Assembly: GCF_022539505.1 (NCBI RefSeq)
Contig: NC_061510.1
Span: 226,632,043-226,696,042 of the forward strand
Direction: 5' to 3'
DNA: 64,000 nucleotides
Source: Lolium rigidum
Taxonomy: Eukaryota > Streptophyta > Magnoliopsida > Poales > Poaceae
The notes below the pieces were generated by a model. The model saw nothing but the letters and a program-made list of their open reading frames with translations. It made no database searches and had not been told where the DNA came from. Made by a program: the position numbers and the translations under genes. This document shows, piece by piece, positions 11,354 to 22,836 of the stretch. Each line of letters opens with the position of its first letter. Position 1 is the first letter of the stretch.

Positions 11354-12781
11354 CATCCCCGTTGTCCACGCAGGCCTCATCTTTGCTTCCTCACTTGATC
11401 TCGAAATCAATGGGTTAAGGGAGATGTATCGTAGCCCTCAAAGTGTTGAATACTGATGGAGAGCTTAGAACGTAAAAAAATAAAACTAGATGGATAGCGC
11501 GCTTCGCCGCGCCGTCTGCCAGTCGTTTGTCACCCAGCGTAGCCCTTTGCTATGCAATCGGACCCTTTCATCTAAGAGTACTGCATCTATGTGTAGATAA
11601 GTGGTTGTAAAAGGAAGTTGTGGTCTGCCAAGAGCATGGACGTGGTGTTTCTGCAGCTATGTGGGTGCATAGCTAGAGAATTAAGCGTAATGAGGAATGC
11701 TGCTACAAAATTTACCATATATTTAAGAAAATGATGTTATTTAGATACTAATTAAGTGCAACAAATCAGTCATTCGTATTGCAATCCAAATTCTTGCTTC
11801 AACCAGGAGCATGGAGCCTCCAGAAACAAAACAAAGATATACTGTACAACTTGTCTACTTGCAAAATAACATCATATAACTTTTTAACCGTACCAAATAA
11901 AGCCTCTTTGCAATAATAATAAAATATCATGAACAACGATAAAGCGATATGTTCTGCATAACAGCATAAGTGAAAGTATAGTAGGCATACAAACAAAAGC
12001 ATAGATCGATGGCAAAAAATGAAGCCCCAGAATATTCTCTCCATGTCGAACACAGTTTAAGGTCTAAATGAACACACCAAATTTAGTCGCATGCTCACCT
12101 GTTGGCAGGAGGGTTTTTCTATCTAGTAGTTGGCAAGTCTGCCTTTTGTCATGTATCAACACAAGCAATATTTTACCCTTCCTGGATATGCAAGTTTTCT
12201 TTCTGATTTTGATCTCAACATTAACACACATATTTTAAATTACTTTCTTAGGTGGAACATATATGGTGCTTGTCTCTCATTCCGCTGAACCAAGAACCTT
12301 CTAATTAATGGCAATCACTTTCCATATCATGACAGGAAGTCCGTTTGAAAAGAAAAACTAACATAGAAGCCCGGCGAAAATATAAGCAGATACATTTTGA
12401 CAGCACAAAACTCTAGTGATTTTGGTTCTGCTCTTATACATACAATAATGACTACACAACCAAATATCTGGACCACCTGCCATGGATGCACCTTGAGACT
12501 ACCCTGAACAGAGTGATGGCACTACACTTAGCAGATGACCTGCAAGAAAAAGCAACATGTTCAGAACTAAGTTGTAGCCTTCTAAAGCTCTCAAAAATCT
12601 CAACATAAAGCTTCCTTAACCGACACCAACATTTGGTACTCTCTAGCTACCGCCAAACAGATATTTTTATGCCAACTACCTAGGAATGTAAATGCGTGAT
12701 CTGAAAATATAGAACCAAATGTCAAGGAGGTATGCAATTGCACCTGGTATCAACAGTGACAAACCTGCTGACACTAACAAC
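11354..12781. other. Intergenic, nothing recognised
   Basis: AT-rich sequence without a convincing coding frame. An 84-codon minus-strand frame near 11799-12053 is hydrophobic low-complexity and not supported. Confidence 0.55.
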
Positions 12782-12866
12782 TACTCCCTCCGTTTTTTTT
12801 AATTGACTCAAATTTAGTACAACTTTGTACTAAATTTGAGTCAATTAAAAGAGACAGGAGGGAGTA
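12782..12866. mobile_element. Stowaway MITE, 81 bp plus TA duplications
   Basis: The element begins CTCCCTCCG and ends in the inverse (GGAGGGAG). It is flanked by TA at 12782-12783 and 12865-12866. The centre is a near-perfect palindrome around AATTTAGTACAACTTTGTAC, so it would fold into one hairpin. Size, termini and TA duplication are typical of Tc1/mariner-derived Stowaway elements in grasses. Confidence 0.92.
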
Positions 12867-13732
12867 CCCGATATGATCAGTTCAAAGTAGGCCAAAGGCA
12901 ACGGAAAGGTCACGCAGAAGGCACATATGTGTGTCACGAACTGAACACCAGCCGCAACACTCCAAAAATTAAGGCAGCCAAGCACGCCATCAACAATATG
13001 CACAAAAGAACACCTCACCTTCATGAACGCAGGAAGAATCGCGCTGCCAATCCACAACCATTCAATGAAGGCATAGCGAACAGGGATTCCCACGGGCACC
13101 CTCCGAACACCAATTTTGCAATGGAGGACCAAATTCAGAAAACAATGCTGCCGGGAATGATTAGAGTGAAGACCAAGAAAGAACACAACAATATCACGCC
13201 GAAGAAGAATAGTGTTAAATATAAATTAGGCTAGGTAGATTTGCACTATTCTACATTGACATTATGTTGTCTGGCTTTTACTCAAGAATTGTGCACATCG
13301 TCAAAGCTTTCATGCTATGGATAAAAAAGCATCACATATAGGCTGAAGTGATAAAGTAGATATCCAAGGAACTGATATTGGACATATCGAACTCCTAATG
13401 TTCTTACACAGTCAGGGTCACATGGCCAGTGTGTCTCGCCAATAAAATCTAAAAGATAGGCCAACAAAATATATGCAGGCATTCAGCACACACTACTCAA
13501 CAGATATTGAAATCCACGCATGCATACTGAGATAAAATAAGCTTACTGCTCTATGGTATACATACTTGTTGTATGCGAATAATAAACCATTGGTCGGCAT
13601 GCCTCCCTTCTTACCTAAATCTGTACGGGCAAGTAAATGTGTATACCTTTTAACCAAGAAAAAAAGCAGAGGATTTCAGAGTTGAAAGTTCATACAGTAT
13701 AAAGCCTAGGCACTAAGAGAGGACCTAAAACA
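12867..13732. other. Intergenic or 3' flank, nothing recognised
   Basis: A 132-codon plus frame (12836-13234) overlaps the MITE, begins inside it and has no motif, so I do not call a gene. Any 3'UTR of the minus-strand remnant at 13733 would lie here. Confidence 0.5.
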
Positions 13733-13814
13733 TTACTTCTTGTTCTTGCTTATCTCAAAAGTCTTTCGCAGTTCAGATACCTCTGCTTCCAATTTCTCAA
13801 CTTGTAAATCTTCT
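13733..13814 (-). pseudogene. Possible last exon of a minus-strand gene, coiled coil
   Basis: On the minus strand an acceptor (GACTTAG) is followed by a frame reading EDLQVEKLEAEVSELRK and ending with KNKK and TAA at 13735-13733. The heptad-like spacing of Leu and Val suggests a coiled coil. It may belong with the broken exon at 14775-15116, 1 kb upstream, but I cannot join them. It is too short for a family call. Confidence 0.35.
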
Positions 13815-14774
13815 CTAAGTCAAGAATGTCCAAAGAAAGAAGGAATCAAACATCTAAAAGTAGAATATTACTATCTTAAAGTGACATTTTACTTAGCCAG
13901 AGATAAATTTGAAGGACTCTATTTTAACCACACACAAAAAAAGCTTGAGTAATGATACTGTGCTATCTTAGGGAAAGAATACATTAAGTTGTTTTAGATG
14001 ACAACACGACCTTAGCACTCAGCATACATCTATTGTTCTGTGTCACCCATCTCCTTAAAGCAGTTTCTAACTCAGTTTTGTGAATATCAAGAAATATATG
14101 GCTTGTGAGGTTCTCATAGGCCAAATAAGTAAATGGATACACTAAAGCTATATGGCTTGTGAGGTTCTCAAATACCAATGAACTTACAGTGACAACCTAG
14201 AGAATATAAATAAATGTAAGGATTTACACTAATTATAGAAATAAATTTTAAATTAGACTGCTATAACAAAACCGATGAACAGGTTTAAAGAATACAAGGT
14301 CTATCTCAGTTACATCTGAAGTTCTGTATTATTGTTTTAGATAATAATTTATACTAATTATTGTTTTAGATTTCTTGTAATTGAGCCCTTGAAGCTGTCG
14401 TGCCTGATTCTAGCAAAGTAAATTACTTCTCTTGCAGCCAATGCCAGAAGTGAAATTCAATCAAGCAAACAAGCATTAATGTGGTTATAGTTATAAGCTA
14501 GGAACATCCGGAACCAAAAAATCATGTAAGAAGAACCCACTCCTCGCTGACACAACCACGGACTTTCATTCAAACAGATGGAGTGCACACAAATATGAAG
14601 ATGGGGCAGAGGGGCCTGGAAACACTCACCACACCAATATGCTGGCAGAGGGGAGGATGGACACGCGAACGACCTGCATCCCAAAAAAAAAACATAGAGG
14701 GTGAGAGCTCGGACCCCAGCTGGTCTTCGACATGCTGCTGCTTGCCGGCGCGAGGCCGAGCCTGCTGGCTGCTT
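13815..14774. other. Non-coding, possible introns of the minus-strand remnant
   Basis: No supported exon is seen. A 26-bp direct repeat containing ATATGGCTTGTGAGGTTCTC occurs at about 14096 and 14149. Confidence 0.4.
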
Positions 14775-15116
14775 CTAGATATCCGGTATGGCGGCGAAGG
14801 CGGCCGGGTCGAGCGACGGGATCTCGTCCATGGTGGCGTTGATGAGCCAGTCCACGTCCTTGCTGAGTTGCTGGGCTGGTTGAAGTCAAGGCCGTCTTGC
14901 AAATCGTAGAACTCACAGGCGCACATGTGGCAGTACTTAACCTCGTCACCTTCACGGGGCAGATCAGCGACGCTGCCGCCCCGAGAGCGTCCGCCTCGAT
15001 GCCTGCGGCTTCCCCATGCTGCCACCATCACTCTCCCTGCTCATCGCGCCGGTGTGCCCGCGCTTGGCCGACGCCCCGCGCACGCCGGCCGCTCCAGCTG
15101 CGTCGGCTTCCTCCAT
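14775..15116 (-). pseudogene. Broken first exon of an unrecognised plant gene
   Basis: The frame starts at 15116 with MEEADAAGAAGVRGASAKRG. It passes a run of four G where one base too many shifts the frame, then reads ADLPREGDEVKYCHMCACEF and YDLQDGLDF, then shifts again and reads QLSKDVDWLINATMDEIPS and ends LDPAAFAAIPDI with a stop at 14775. The three segments read as one small acidic protein with a CxxC-like CHMC motif. I do not recognise the family. GC content is far above the surroundings, as in many grass first exons. It may be a decayed host gene or a gene fragment. Confidence 0.45.
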
Positions 15117-16185
15117 GGCGAACTCGGCTGGTGGATCGATGGTGAGGGCGAGGAGACGGGGGAGCGGGGCGGCTGCGGTCGTGAAGAGGAAGGGAGAGGA
15201 AACCTAGGTCTGGGCGGCAGATGGCCTGAGCAGCGCCCAGCACTCTGGGCTTACAAAGTACAAACAACGGCGGCGTTGAATCGAGGTCAATTGGACGTAT
15301 TTCGTGGAGGGGGGCTCCCGGCGGCCCTGGACCTGAGCGTGGCGGCCGCGTGGGGGGAGGAAGAAGAGAGGTTGAGGGAGGAACCCAGGAAGAAGGGCCA
15401 TTGACTGGACGGGTCGTGCGTCAGCTCGGTTGGCGGACCCACCTGCAGCTGTTCCCCCGCAGGCCCACACGCAGGGAGACAAAACGGTAGCAAGCCCTGA
15501 GGATGCACCGATCGCAACAAGATTATACTACGTAAATAATTTACTGTTGGAGGCCTTTTGGGAAGCCCAACCTCGATGGGCATATATAGAATCCTCTAAA
15601 ATCCTAGAACTCAGGACTAGTGCACATATATGCATGATACTATTCGAATCCTCTCCCTGGCCATCGATCGCTCGAGCAATCACTTTCTGTAGCGTGGAAG
15701 CGCTCGCGCAGCGAGTCCATTCCCTTTTTATCACCTAGTGTTTAATTACGTTCACATGTGTTCACACTAATAATTTGTATTACTACTTTGCAAGTTGCAT
15801 GCAGCCAATAGCGTTCACACTACATGCATGCACATGCACAGATTATCTCATGGATTTGCATTTAATGAGCTAACTTTTCAACACGCTTTCGTAAGTTGTT
15901 GCATGCATACACATAGCATCTCACTCTTTTTCTTCAGCACGAGGCAGACTCTCAATTCTCTTTTTGCAATTCACTTTTGGGTTTTTTTCGTACGGTAATT
16001 CATGTTTAAGGGGTTTTTTGTGCAATTCCCTTTTTCGGGCCAGTGGTTTTTAAGGGGGAAAATAACGGGTGGGAAGATCCACTTGCAACTCAAATGAACT
16101 ACCACTTGCTACTCAAATTAAGTATTGTTTTAAGTTGTAAGCTAACAAAAGTTGCTAAAATATTCTAAAAGAAATTTACTTTTTT
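15117..16185. other. Intergenic, nothing recognised
   Basis: 15117-15440 is GC-rich and could be the upstream region of the minus-strand remnant. The rest is AT-rich with scattered TGCATGCA words and no coding signal. Confidence 0.5.
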
Positions 16186-16720
16186 TAGGGTTGCTAGGTA
16201 TTTATATTTACCGTTGATAAATAACGTGGCACCGGGTTGATAACTTGTAAACAAAAAAAGAGTCGCTACATATTTTTCAATTAAATTTTTAGGGTTGATA
16301 TATATTTATATTTACCATTGATAAATAGCGGGTCACCGGGTTGATAGCTTGTAAACTAAAAGAGAGTCGCTAAAATATTCTAAATGAAATAATTTTTAGG
16401 GTTATTATTTATTTATATTTACGGTTGATAAATAACGAGGCACCAGGTTGATAGCTTGTAAAATAAATAAAATTTCACTAAAATATTGTAAATGAAATAC
16501 TTTTTAGGGTTGGTAGTTATTTATAATTACCATTGATAAATAACGGGAATCCGGGTTGATAACTTGTAAACTAAAAAGAGTCGCCAAAATATTCGAAATG
16601 AATTTAGATTTTTAGGGTTGATAGTTATTCATATTTACTATTGATAAATATCAGGACACCGGGTTGATAGCTTCTAAAGTAAAAAAGATTCGCTAAAATG
16701 TTTAAAATAAAATTAACTTT
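16186..16720. repeat. Five tandem copies of a 107-bp unit
   Basis: Each unit starts near AGGGTTGATA and contains TTATATTTACCATTGATAAA, then ACCGGGTTGATAGCTTGTAA and GAGTCGCTAAAATATTC. Copies start near 16186, 16291, 16399, 16505 and 16613 and differ by roughly 10-20%. Confidence 0.9.
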
Positions 16721-17020
16721 GGAGTTGATAATTTTATACATTTTACCGTTGATCACTCAAGTACGGAGGGTTGATTATTCAAAACAGAGAGGGTTAATAA
16801 CTTTTAGTCCGAAAAAAAGTTTCTCGAAACATATCAACATGGGTGCTAGTTTTGAAGATCTCGTCGGGACGGATCTATTGGTGAAAGCGAATCTTAATTT
16901 GGAGTTGTCGTTTGAAAGTTAAAATGTTTTGAATTTTCAAATTTGGAAAAGATTCCACTGAGATCAGCAGATTCGTTTATTTGTGCATGCATGCAGAACT
17001 TTCCCTCAATAGCCTGCACC
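16721..17020. repeat. 300-bp repeat, copy 1
   Basis: The unit runs from GTTGATAATTTTATA through ACATATCAACATGGGTGCTA to CCTGCACCAGGTTGATAATT. It carries a 27-codon frame starting MGASFEDLVGTDLLVK at 16840. Confidence 0.9.
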
Positions 17021-17194
17021 AGGTTGATAATTTTATATATTTACCGTTGATCACTTAAGTACGGAGGGTTGATTATTCAAATAGAAAGGGTTGATAACTT
17101 TTAGCCCGGAAAAAAAGTTTCTCGAAACATATCAACATGGGTGCTAGTTTTGAACATCTCGTCGAGACGGATTTATTGGTGAAAGTGAATCTTA
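17021..17194. repeat. 300-bp repeat, copy 2, left part
   Basis: This copy is cut inside its small ORF by the Harbinger-type element. The TTA at 17192-17194 is the target duplication. Confidence 0.92.
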
Positions 17195-17578
17195 GAGCAT
17201 CTTCAGTCGCATCCCCCAAACCGTCCCCCAAAGGGATTTGGGGCGCGCCGGACAAAAAAAGCGTTCCAGCCGCGTCCCCCAAAGCCCTTTTTTGTCCGGC
17301 GCGCCCCCATTCGGTGTCCGGCGCCCCGAGCCCGTCCCCGTCCCACGGGGACGCACCGGGACGCCGGACACAACGAAAGCGAGGCGGGGAGTGGCGGGGC
17401 CGACCCGTCGGCGGCACAATTAATTTAAACCTAACCGTCGCCTACCTCGCGACGGAAGTTGCTGGCGCGCAGCCGACGGTGCAGCTTCCCGCGAGAGGGC
17501 GCGGCGACGCGTCCCGTCGCGCCTAGCTCTGCGTGCCGGCGTTAATGAGCGCCACCGCTCCTCCGCCTCCCTCCGGCC

Positions 17579-17586
17579 TATAAAAG
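17579..17586 (+). promoter_or_regulatory. TATA box of the B3-like passenger gene
   Basis: TATAAAAG lies about 98 bases before the ATG at 17677. The leader contains two AACCCTAGC words. Confidence 0.65.
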
Positions 17587-17676
17587 GGGCGCCTCTCATC
17601 GTCCCTCTCACACACAAACCCTAGCGCCTCTCTCCCAAACCCTAGCCGCCACCATCTCTCAACAAGACTCGACGCT

Positions 17677-18169
17677 ATGTCTGGTAGAGGCGGACCTCGC
17701 GGCCGCGGCCGTGGTCGTGGTCGTGGTCGTGGCCGCGGCGTAGCCGAACGCTCGCCGTCGCCTTCCACGACGCCGCCTTCATCATCGTCGGAGATGGACG
17801 TGGAGCCGGACGTCTCGTTCGAGTTCGTCCACGTCCTCAAGGGCGACCCGCGCGGCATCCGAGAGGCTGCCGGACTCCTTCGCCGAGTACGTCGGCGGCG
17901 TACGCCCGCGCACGATGCATCTGCGGGAGCATTCGTGCGGCTACTGCCGGTGGATCGTCAAGGCGATCTACGACGCGCGCGGCAAGATGTACCTCAACAT
18001 CGGCTGAGAGAAGTTCGCGCGCCACCACAGCCTCCAAGCCGGCTTCATCCTCGTGTTATCCTACTTCGGCAACAGGGACATGAAAATCAAGGTCTTCGAC
18101 GAGAGGCGCTGCCTCCGGGACTACCACGTCGACAGGGACGACGACAGCACCGACGAGGAGGACGACTGA
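17677..18169 (+). pseudogene. B3-domain-like protein carried in the Harbinger element
   Basis: The ATG at 17677 gives MSGRGGPRGRGRGRGRGRG, an Arg/Gly-rich nucleic-acid-binding-type leader, then a Ser/Pro/acid stretch. Near 17860 one base is lost or gained, after which the frame reads LPDSFAEYVGG, then MHLREHSCGYCRWIV. A stop (TGA, 18005-18007) replaces the Trp codon expected before EKFARHHSLQAGFILVLSYF. The last part, KIKVFDERRC, and an acidic tail end at 18169. The pattern of Trp-x-x-Phe, a small residue before an aliphatic strand, and F.V.FD is that of plant B3 DNA-binding domains. The copy is not functional. The N-terminal Arg/Gly tract is encoded by simple CGTGGTCGTGGT repeats. Confidence 0.65.
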
Positions 18170-18650
18170 ATGAGTGTTGTTTCTTCGCAGCGAATACGTG
18201 CACGGAGGTTTCGCCTGTTCGCCTCATCGGTAGAACCAACAAGGGCACCATCCTCCCGCTGGATTTTCCAGTTTAGGTGACTCGGGTGTGCCCTCGAGTG
18301 TTCTTTCTTAGCAGCGAACACACGAAACCTTCGATGCACGGCCTAGTTAGGTTTAGTTTCTTTGCAATATTTTATATTTGTGTCCACCATGGTTCAAACT
18401 ATGTATTAGTTTGTGGAAAACCATGTTCCAAACTGTGTTTTCGTGTAAACCACGTTCCAAATTATGTATTAGTTTGTGGAAATTGAAATAAAAATGCCGG
18501 AAAAATTATTTTAAATGTTTGGGGGCGGCGTTTGGGGGACGCGGCTGGGGAGCGACGTCCCCCAAACGCGGCACGAACGAAACACGTCCCCCAAACGCTC
18601 GATCCGGCGCGGTTTGGGGGACGGTTTGGGGGACGCGACTGGAGATGCTC

Positions 18651-18776
18651 TTAATTTGAAGTTGTCGTTTGAAAGTTAAAACGTTTTGAATTTTCAAATT
18701 TGGAAAAGATTTCGCTGGCATCAGCAGATTGTCTATTTGTGCATGCATGCAGAACTTTCCCTCAATACCCTGCACC
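18651..18776. repeat. 300-bp repeat, copy 2, right part
   Basis: The unit resumes with TTAATTTGAAGTTGTCGTTT right after the Harbinger end and continues to the start of copy 3. Confidence 0.92.
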
Positions 18777-19087
18777 AGGTTGATAATTTTATACATTTAC
18801 CGTTGATCACTCAAATACTGAGAGGTTCATTATTCAAATAGAGAGGCTTGATAACTTTTAGCCAGAAAAAAAGTTTGTCGAAACATATTAACATGGGTGC
18901 TAGTTTTGAAGATCTCGTCGAGACGGATTTATTGGTGAAAGCGGATCTTAATATGGAGTTGTCGTTTGAAAGTTAAAACATTTTGAATTTTCAAATTTGG
19001 AAAAGATTTGCTAACATCACCAGATTCGTCTATTTATGGTTGCATGCAGAACTTTCCTCAATAGTCTGCACCAGGTTGATAATTTTG
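18777..19087. repeat. 300-bp repeat, copy 3 and start of copy 4
   Basis: This complete unit carries the small ORF MGASFEDLVETDLLVKADLN starting at 18893. Copy 4 begins near 19070 and breaks off after GGTTGATAATTTT at 19087. Its remainder is found at 29025-29240. Confidence 0.9.
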
Positions 19088-19256
19088 ACTAACCAACAGC
19101 TGTCTGTTTTCCAATTCGTGGACAGACAGGTTTTCCCCCAATGAACTGTAGCCAGCTGTCCTCAGTTTTCCCTTGATTTTCCACCACCTGACGCACTCAG
19201 CCCCTGACGCACTCACTTGAAAATGAACCCACGTAAATGAGCCCACGAAAATGACG

Positions 19257-19264
19257 CACTCAGT
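19257..19264. repeat. Left 8-bp target duplication of the hAT element
   Basis: CACTCAGT is repeated exactly at 24526-24533. Confidence 0.92.
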
Positions 19265-19763
19265 CAGGATGGGAATGGGCCGGGTCGACCCGCTGGGTCG
19301 CTGACCCGACCCGAAAATTCAGGTCCAATGGGTCATGTGGATCGGCCTCGAAAGAGATTTGGGTCGACGGAGCCGGCCCCGAGTTACCCGACGGGTCAGC
19401 TGGGCCGACCCATCTCGTATCTCACATCAGCTTATACGTCGTAATCGTCGCTTTCGCGGACGTTGGCAAGGTCCGATCTTGCCACTTCCTGAAGTAATTT
19501 GTCGACGCAAGTCACGGTGCAAGCGGGAATGGGCCGTCCGCGGCGCCGCAGATATCGGCCCACTTCAATAGCTATGCGGGAGCCCACGGTTACGTAGGAA
19601 AAAAAACGGCTTCTGCGGGCCGGCCCGCGTTTGCCGCGTAGTGCCGCGTTAGGTCACAGAACCGAGTCAGTAGGCGACGGAGACGGAGACCGTAGTCCAT
19701 AGGTGCCCGAGCGGAGCGCCGCCACCGGATTTCGGCGCCGCCACCGGAGCGCCGCCAACCGCC

Positions 19764-22700
19764 ATGGCCGCCCTTCCTCCTCCCGCTCCGGAGGCCTCTC
19801 CATTTCCACCTCCAGTGCTCCCCTCGACCCCTCCCTGTCCCTCCCTGCTCGGTTGCGTCGATTCAACAGCCCCCAGGGCCGGCGACGGGCAGCAGCCGGC
19901 GACGGGAAGCAGCGGACAAGAGTTCGTTGGTGGCATGGGGAGGGTCGGTGGCCAAGGGTCGGCGGCCACGGACGGCGACGGTGGTCTCAAGATGGGCAGC
20001 AGCGGCCAAGGGTTCGTTGGTGGCGTGGGGAGGGTCGGCGGCCACGGACGACGGCGGGAAGGGGACGCAGTGCAAGAACACGAAGCAAAATCAGCGCAAG
20101 AAGCTCAATGGTAGCTCCCTCATCAAGGTAACTACTACCAATCCTGCCGATTGCCACGCATCCATGATCACCATGCACTTGTAAAATGGTTTATGAATCC
20201 AAACTGCATTTGTTCAGATTGAAGTAATTCCAACAACCGCACACTGTTGGAAGACTTAAAAATGTGTTGCTACTTGGACAGGCTGCAGAGTGTTTCAATC
20301 GTCAGTGCACCTGTAACATCACAAATCCAAACAGAGAGATTACCCTTTATGGACAAAGATATAACAATTCATTTTCCCTATAGATAATTTAGGTACACCA
20401 CTGTGCATAGCAGCATTTTTATGTCTGATTCATGTAATGACTGCACTCTAAGTCCTAACATCAGCCTAAGTAGGGAAAACAGATATTGGTTGTTCAGCTA
20501 TGAAAGTCATGCTATGATAGCTAATTTACAGTATATACTAGAGTTTTATTTACAGTATATACTAATTTCATTACCTTTGTTTCTCAGGAGAAGTGCCAGA
20601 AGGTGGTTAAGTCTCAGGACAAGCAACTTCCAGATTACCGTGGCAGAAATACCAAGCCAGCCAGTGCGGGACTACGATCTCCAAAATTGACGAGTTCACC
20701 GGGGGTTAATTTCCTTGTCAGGTCTGCAGCAGCGAAAAGAGCAAAAATGGCAGGTTCACCTAAGACACCACAACCACCAAGTTGTTCTCAAATAGGTTCC
20801 CCTTCTCTTCATGATCTTTCTCCTGATACAGCAGCGGCCAATTCACATGGTATGATATTTCTCCTGGACCATGCATACATGTATTACTCATTTAGTTTTT
20901 GTTTACTCTTGTTGGGCTACCTAATCTTTTTCTCATTCGTGTAGCATCAAAACGAAAGCCCCGCAAATTGGTATCGGACATATGGAGAGAAGCTGAACCA
21001 ATATATAAGGATGGGAAGCTTGTGCAAGGCAAATGCATTCATTGTCATCAAATATTTGCGGCTAGTAGAGACACTTGGAACCAGCCACATGAAAAGACAT
21101 TTAAAGGTATGTGAAGCTAAAACTTCTATGAATGACATGATTGCTAAGATGGGTCGTCCTGATGAGATTGCGCCCAATTGGAAGTACAATCCTAAGTTGG
21201 CAAGAAGAAAGTTGCTCAGGCTGGTTGTCATGAATGAAATGCCTTTTTCTTTAGTTGAATACACAGCCTTTAGAGAATTCACAGCCTCCTTGAATCCATG
21301 GTTTGAGAATATCTCTAGGACAACAATAAAGAATGATTGTCTAGATTCATTCAAGTATCATGGAGATTTAATGAAAGAGTTATTCGAAACTCGCTTCCTA
21401 TCGCGTATCTCTCACGGGAGATATGTGGACCTCAAACCAGAAATTGGGATACTTGTGCTTGACTTGTCATTTTGTTACCGATGATTGGAAGCTTCACAAA
21501 TATATTATAAGGTTTGTTATGCTAGAGACACCACACAACTCTGTGAACATGTTCAACTCAGTTCTAAACACTCTTCATGACTCGGAACTTAGAAGACAAG
21601 CTGTTTAGCTTTACATTGGACAATGCAGCGAGTAAACACGGCAATGGTGAACTCATTGAGGACAAATTTGAAGAAAAAAGGTTTTCTAGTTTTAGAAGGG
21701 AAGTTGCTTCATTTTCGCTGTGCTACACATGTTCTCAATTTAATTGTCCAAGATGGTCTTAGAGTTATAAAGAATATTATCAATAACATTAGAGAGAGTG
21801 TGAAATATGTGGGAAGCTCGCAATCAAGAATTGACAAATTTGATGCAATAATCATACAAGAAGGTCTGCCTACGAAAACTCCTTCTCCTGATGTGGCAAG
21901 CCGCTGGAATTCAACATTCTTGATGCTTCAAGCTGCTTTACCTCTTCGGAGTGCATTCCTTTCCCTAGAAAATCAAGATAAGGAGTACACGTTTGCTCCT
22001 TTGAACTCGGAATGGGACTTGGCTGAAGCTGTAATGAAGGTGTTGGAGGTCTTCTACACGGCAACGAAACCCTTTCAGGCACAAAGTACCCAACCTCTCA
22101 TCTTTACTTCTACCAGTTGTGGAGCATCAAGAATTTGTTGAATAAAGAAGGGTCAATTCTGAACAGAAAAATTGAGAAGAATGAAGCAACATTTCAGGAC
22201 ACAACCATTGCAAGGATGGTTGAACAGATGCAAACCAAGTTCAACCAATATTGGCAGGAGACATACATGTCTGCTTGCATTCCTATTATTCTTGATCCAA
22301 GGTACAAGTACGACTTCCTTGAGTTTCTGTTGAGTGACTTTGGAAGTGAAAAGGAGGCGGAAACATGGATGGGTGAAGTGAAGAATAACATGCTGAAGCT
22401 CTTCAATGAGTACAACAAAGAGGTTGAGTCACAGAGAGACAGTGGTACTCAGGAAGTGGAAGATGATAATGATCCACTAGCAGAGTGGGATCAGTACATG
22501 AAGTCCAAAAGACAGCAATCAAGCAATGAGCTAGATCAATATTTGAAAGAACAGATTGACACCTCGAAAGGAGAAGGTTGATATGCTACATTGGTGGAAA
22601 ACAAAATCTGAGATATATCCTGTGCTCTCTAAAATTGCCCGTGACGTATTGGCTATCCCTGCCTCAAGCTGTGCCTTCCGAGTCGGCTTTTAGCACCGGA

Positions 22701-22836
22701 GGACGCGTCATCAGCGATTATAGGAGCAGCCTTGCGCCCACTACCGTTGAGTCTTTGATATGTCTACAGGATTGGTTTAAGGCAGCTGGTATGTATTTTT
22801 TCCCTTTTCCTTTGGCTCATGTAATATTTTCTTGTG
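19764..22836 (+). pseudogene. hAT transposase with BED zinc finger (RICESLEEPER-like), frameshifted
   Basis: A Pro-rich first exon is possible from 19764 to about 20127 (donor GTAACT). It includes two tandem copies of GSSGQ-FVGG-GRVGG. The next exon, from about 20588, reads EKCQKVVKSQDKQLPDYRGR. An intron (20850-20944) then joins in frame to ASKRKPRKLVSDIWREAEPI and the BED finger GKCIHCHQIF-(x)-HMKRHLKVC. The core carries FTLDNAASN, CATHVLNLIVQDGL, ASRWNSTFLMLQ and ILDPRYKYDFLEFLL. The hATC region reads WWKTKSEIYPVLSKIARDVL, then VPSESAFSTGGRVISDYRSS and LICLQDWFKAA. Frame changes near 21072, 21410, 21600, 22105, 22578 and 22670 disable it, although every hallmark is present. Confidence 0.88.

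Larger units (their letters stand above)
17195..18650 (+). mobile_element. PIF/Harbinger-type element, 1456 bp, with a passenger B3-like gene
   Basis: Termini are GAGCATCTTCAGTCGCATCC on the left and GAGCATCTCCAGTCGCGTCC on the reversed right end. The inverted repeat continues through CCCAAACCGTCCCCCAAA for about 38 bases. TTA flanks both ends (17192-17194 and 18651-18653), the 3-bp duplication typical of this superfamily. The target is a tandem-repeat copy, and joining the flanks restores the unit, which proves the boundaries. There is no transposase inside; instead there is a gene with a TATA box and a broken B3-like domain. Confidence 0.92.

Noticed and set aside
12836..13234. 132-codon plus-strand frame
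   Set aside because: It starts inside the Stowaway MITE and has no recognisable domain.
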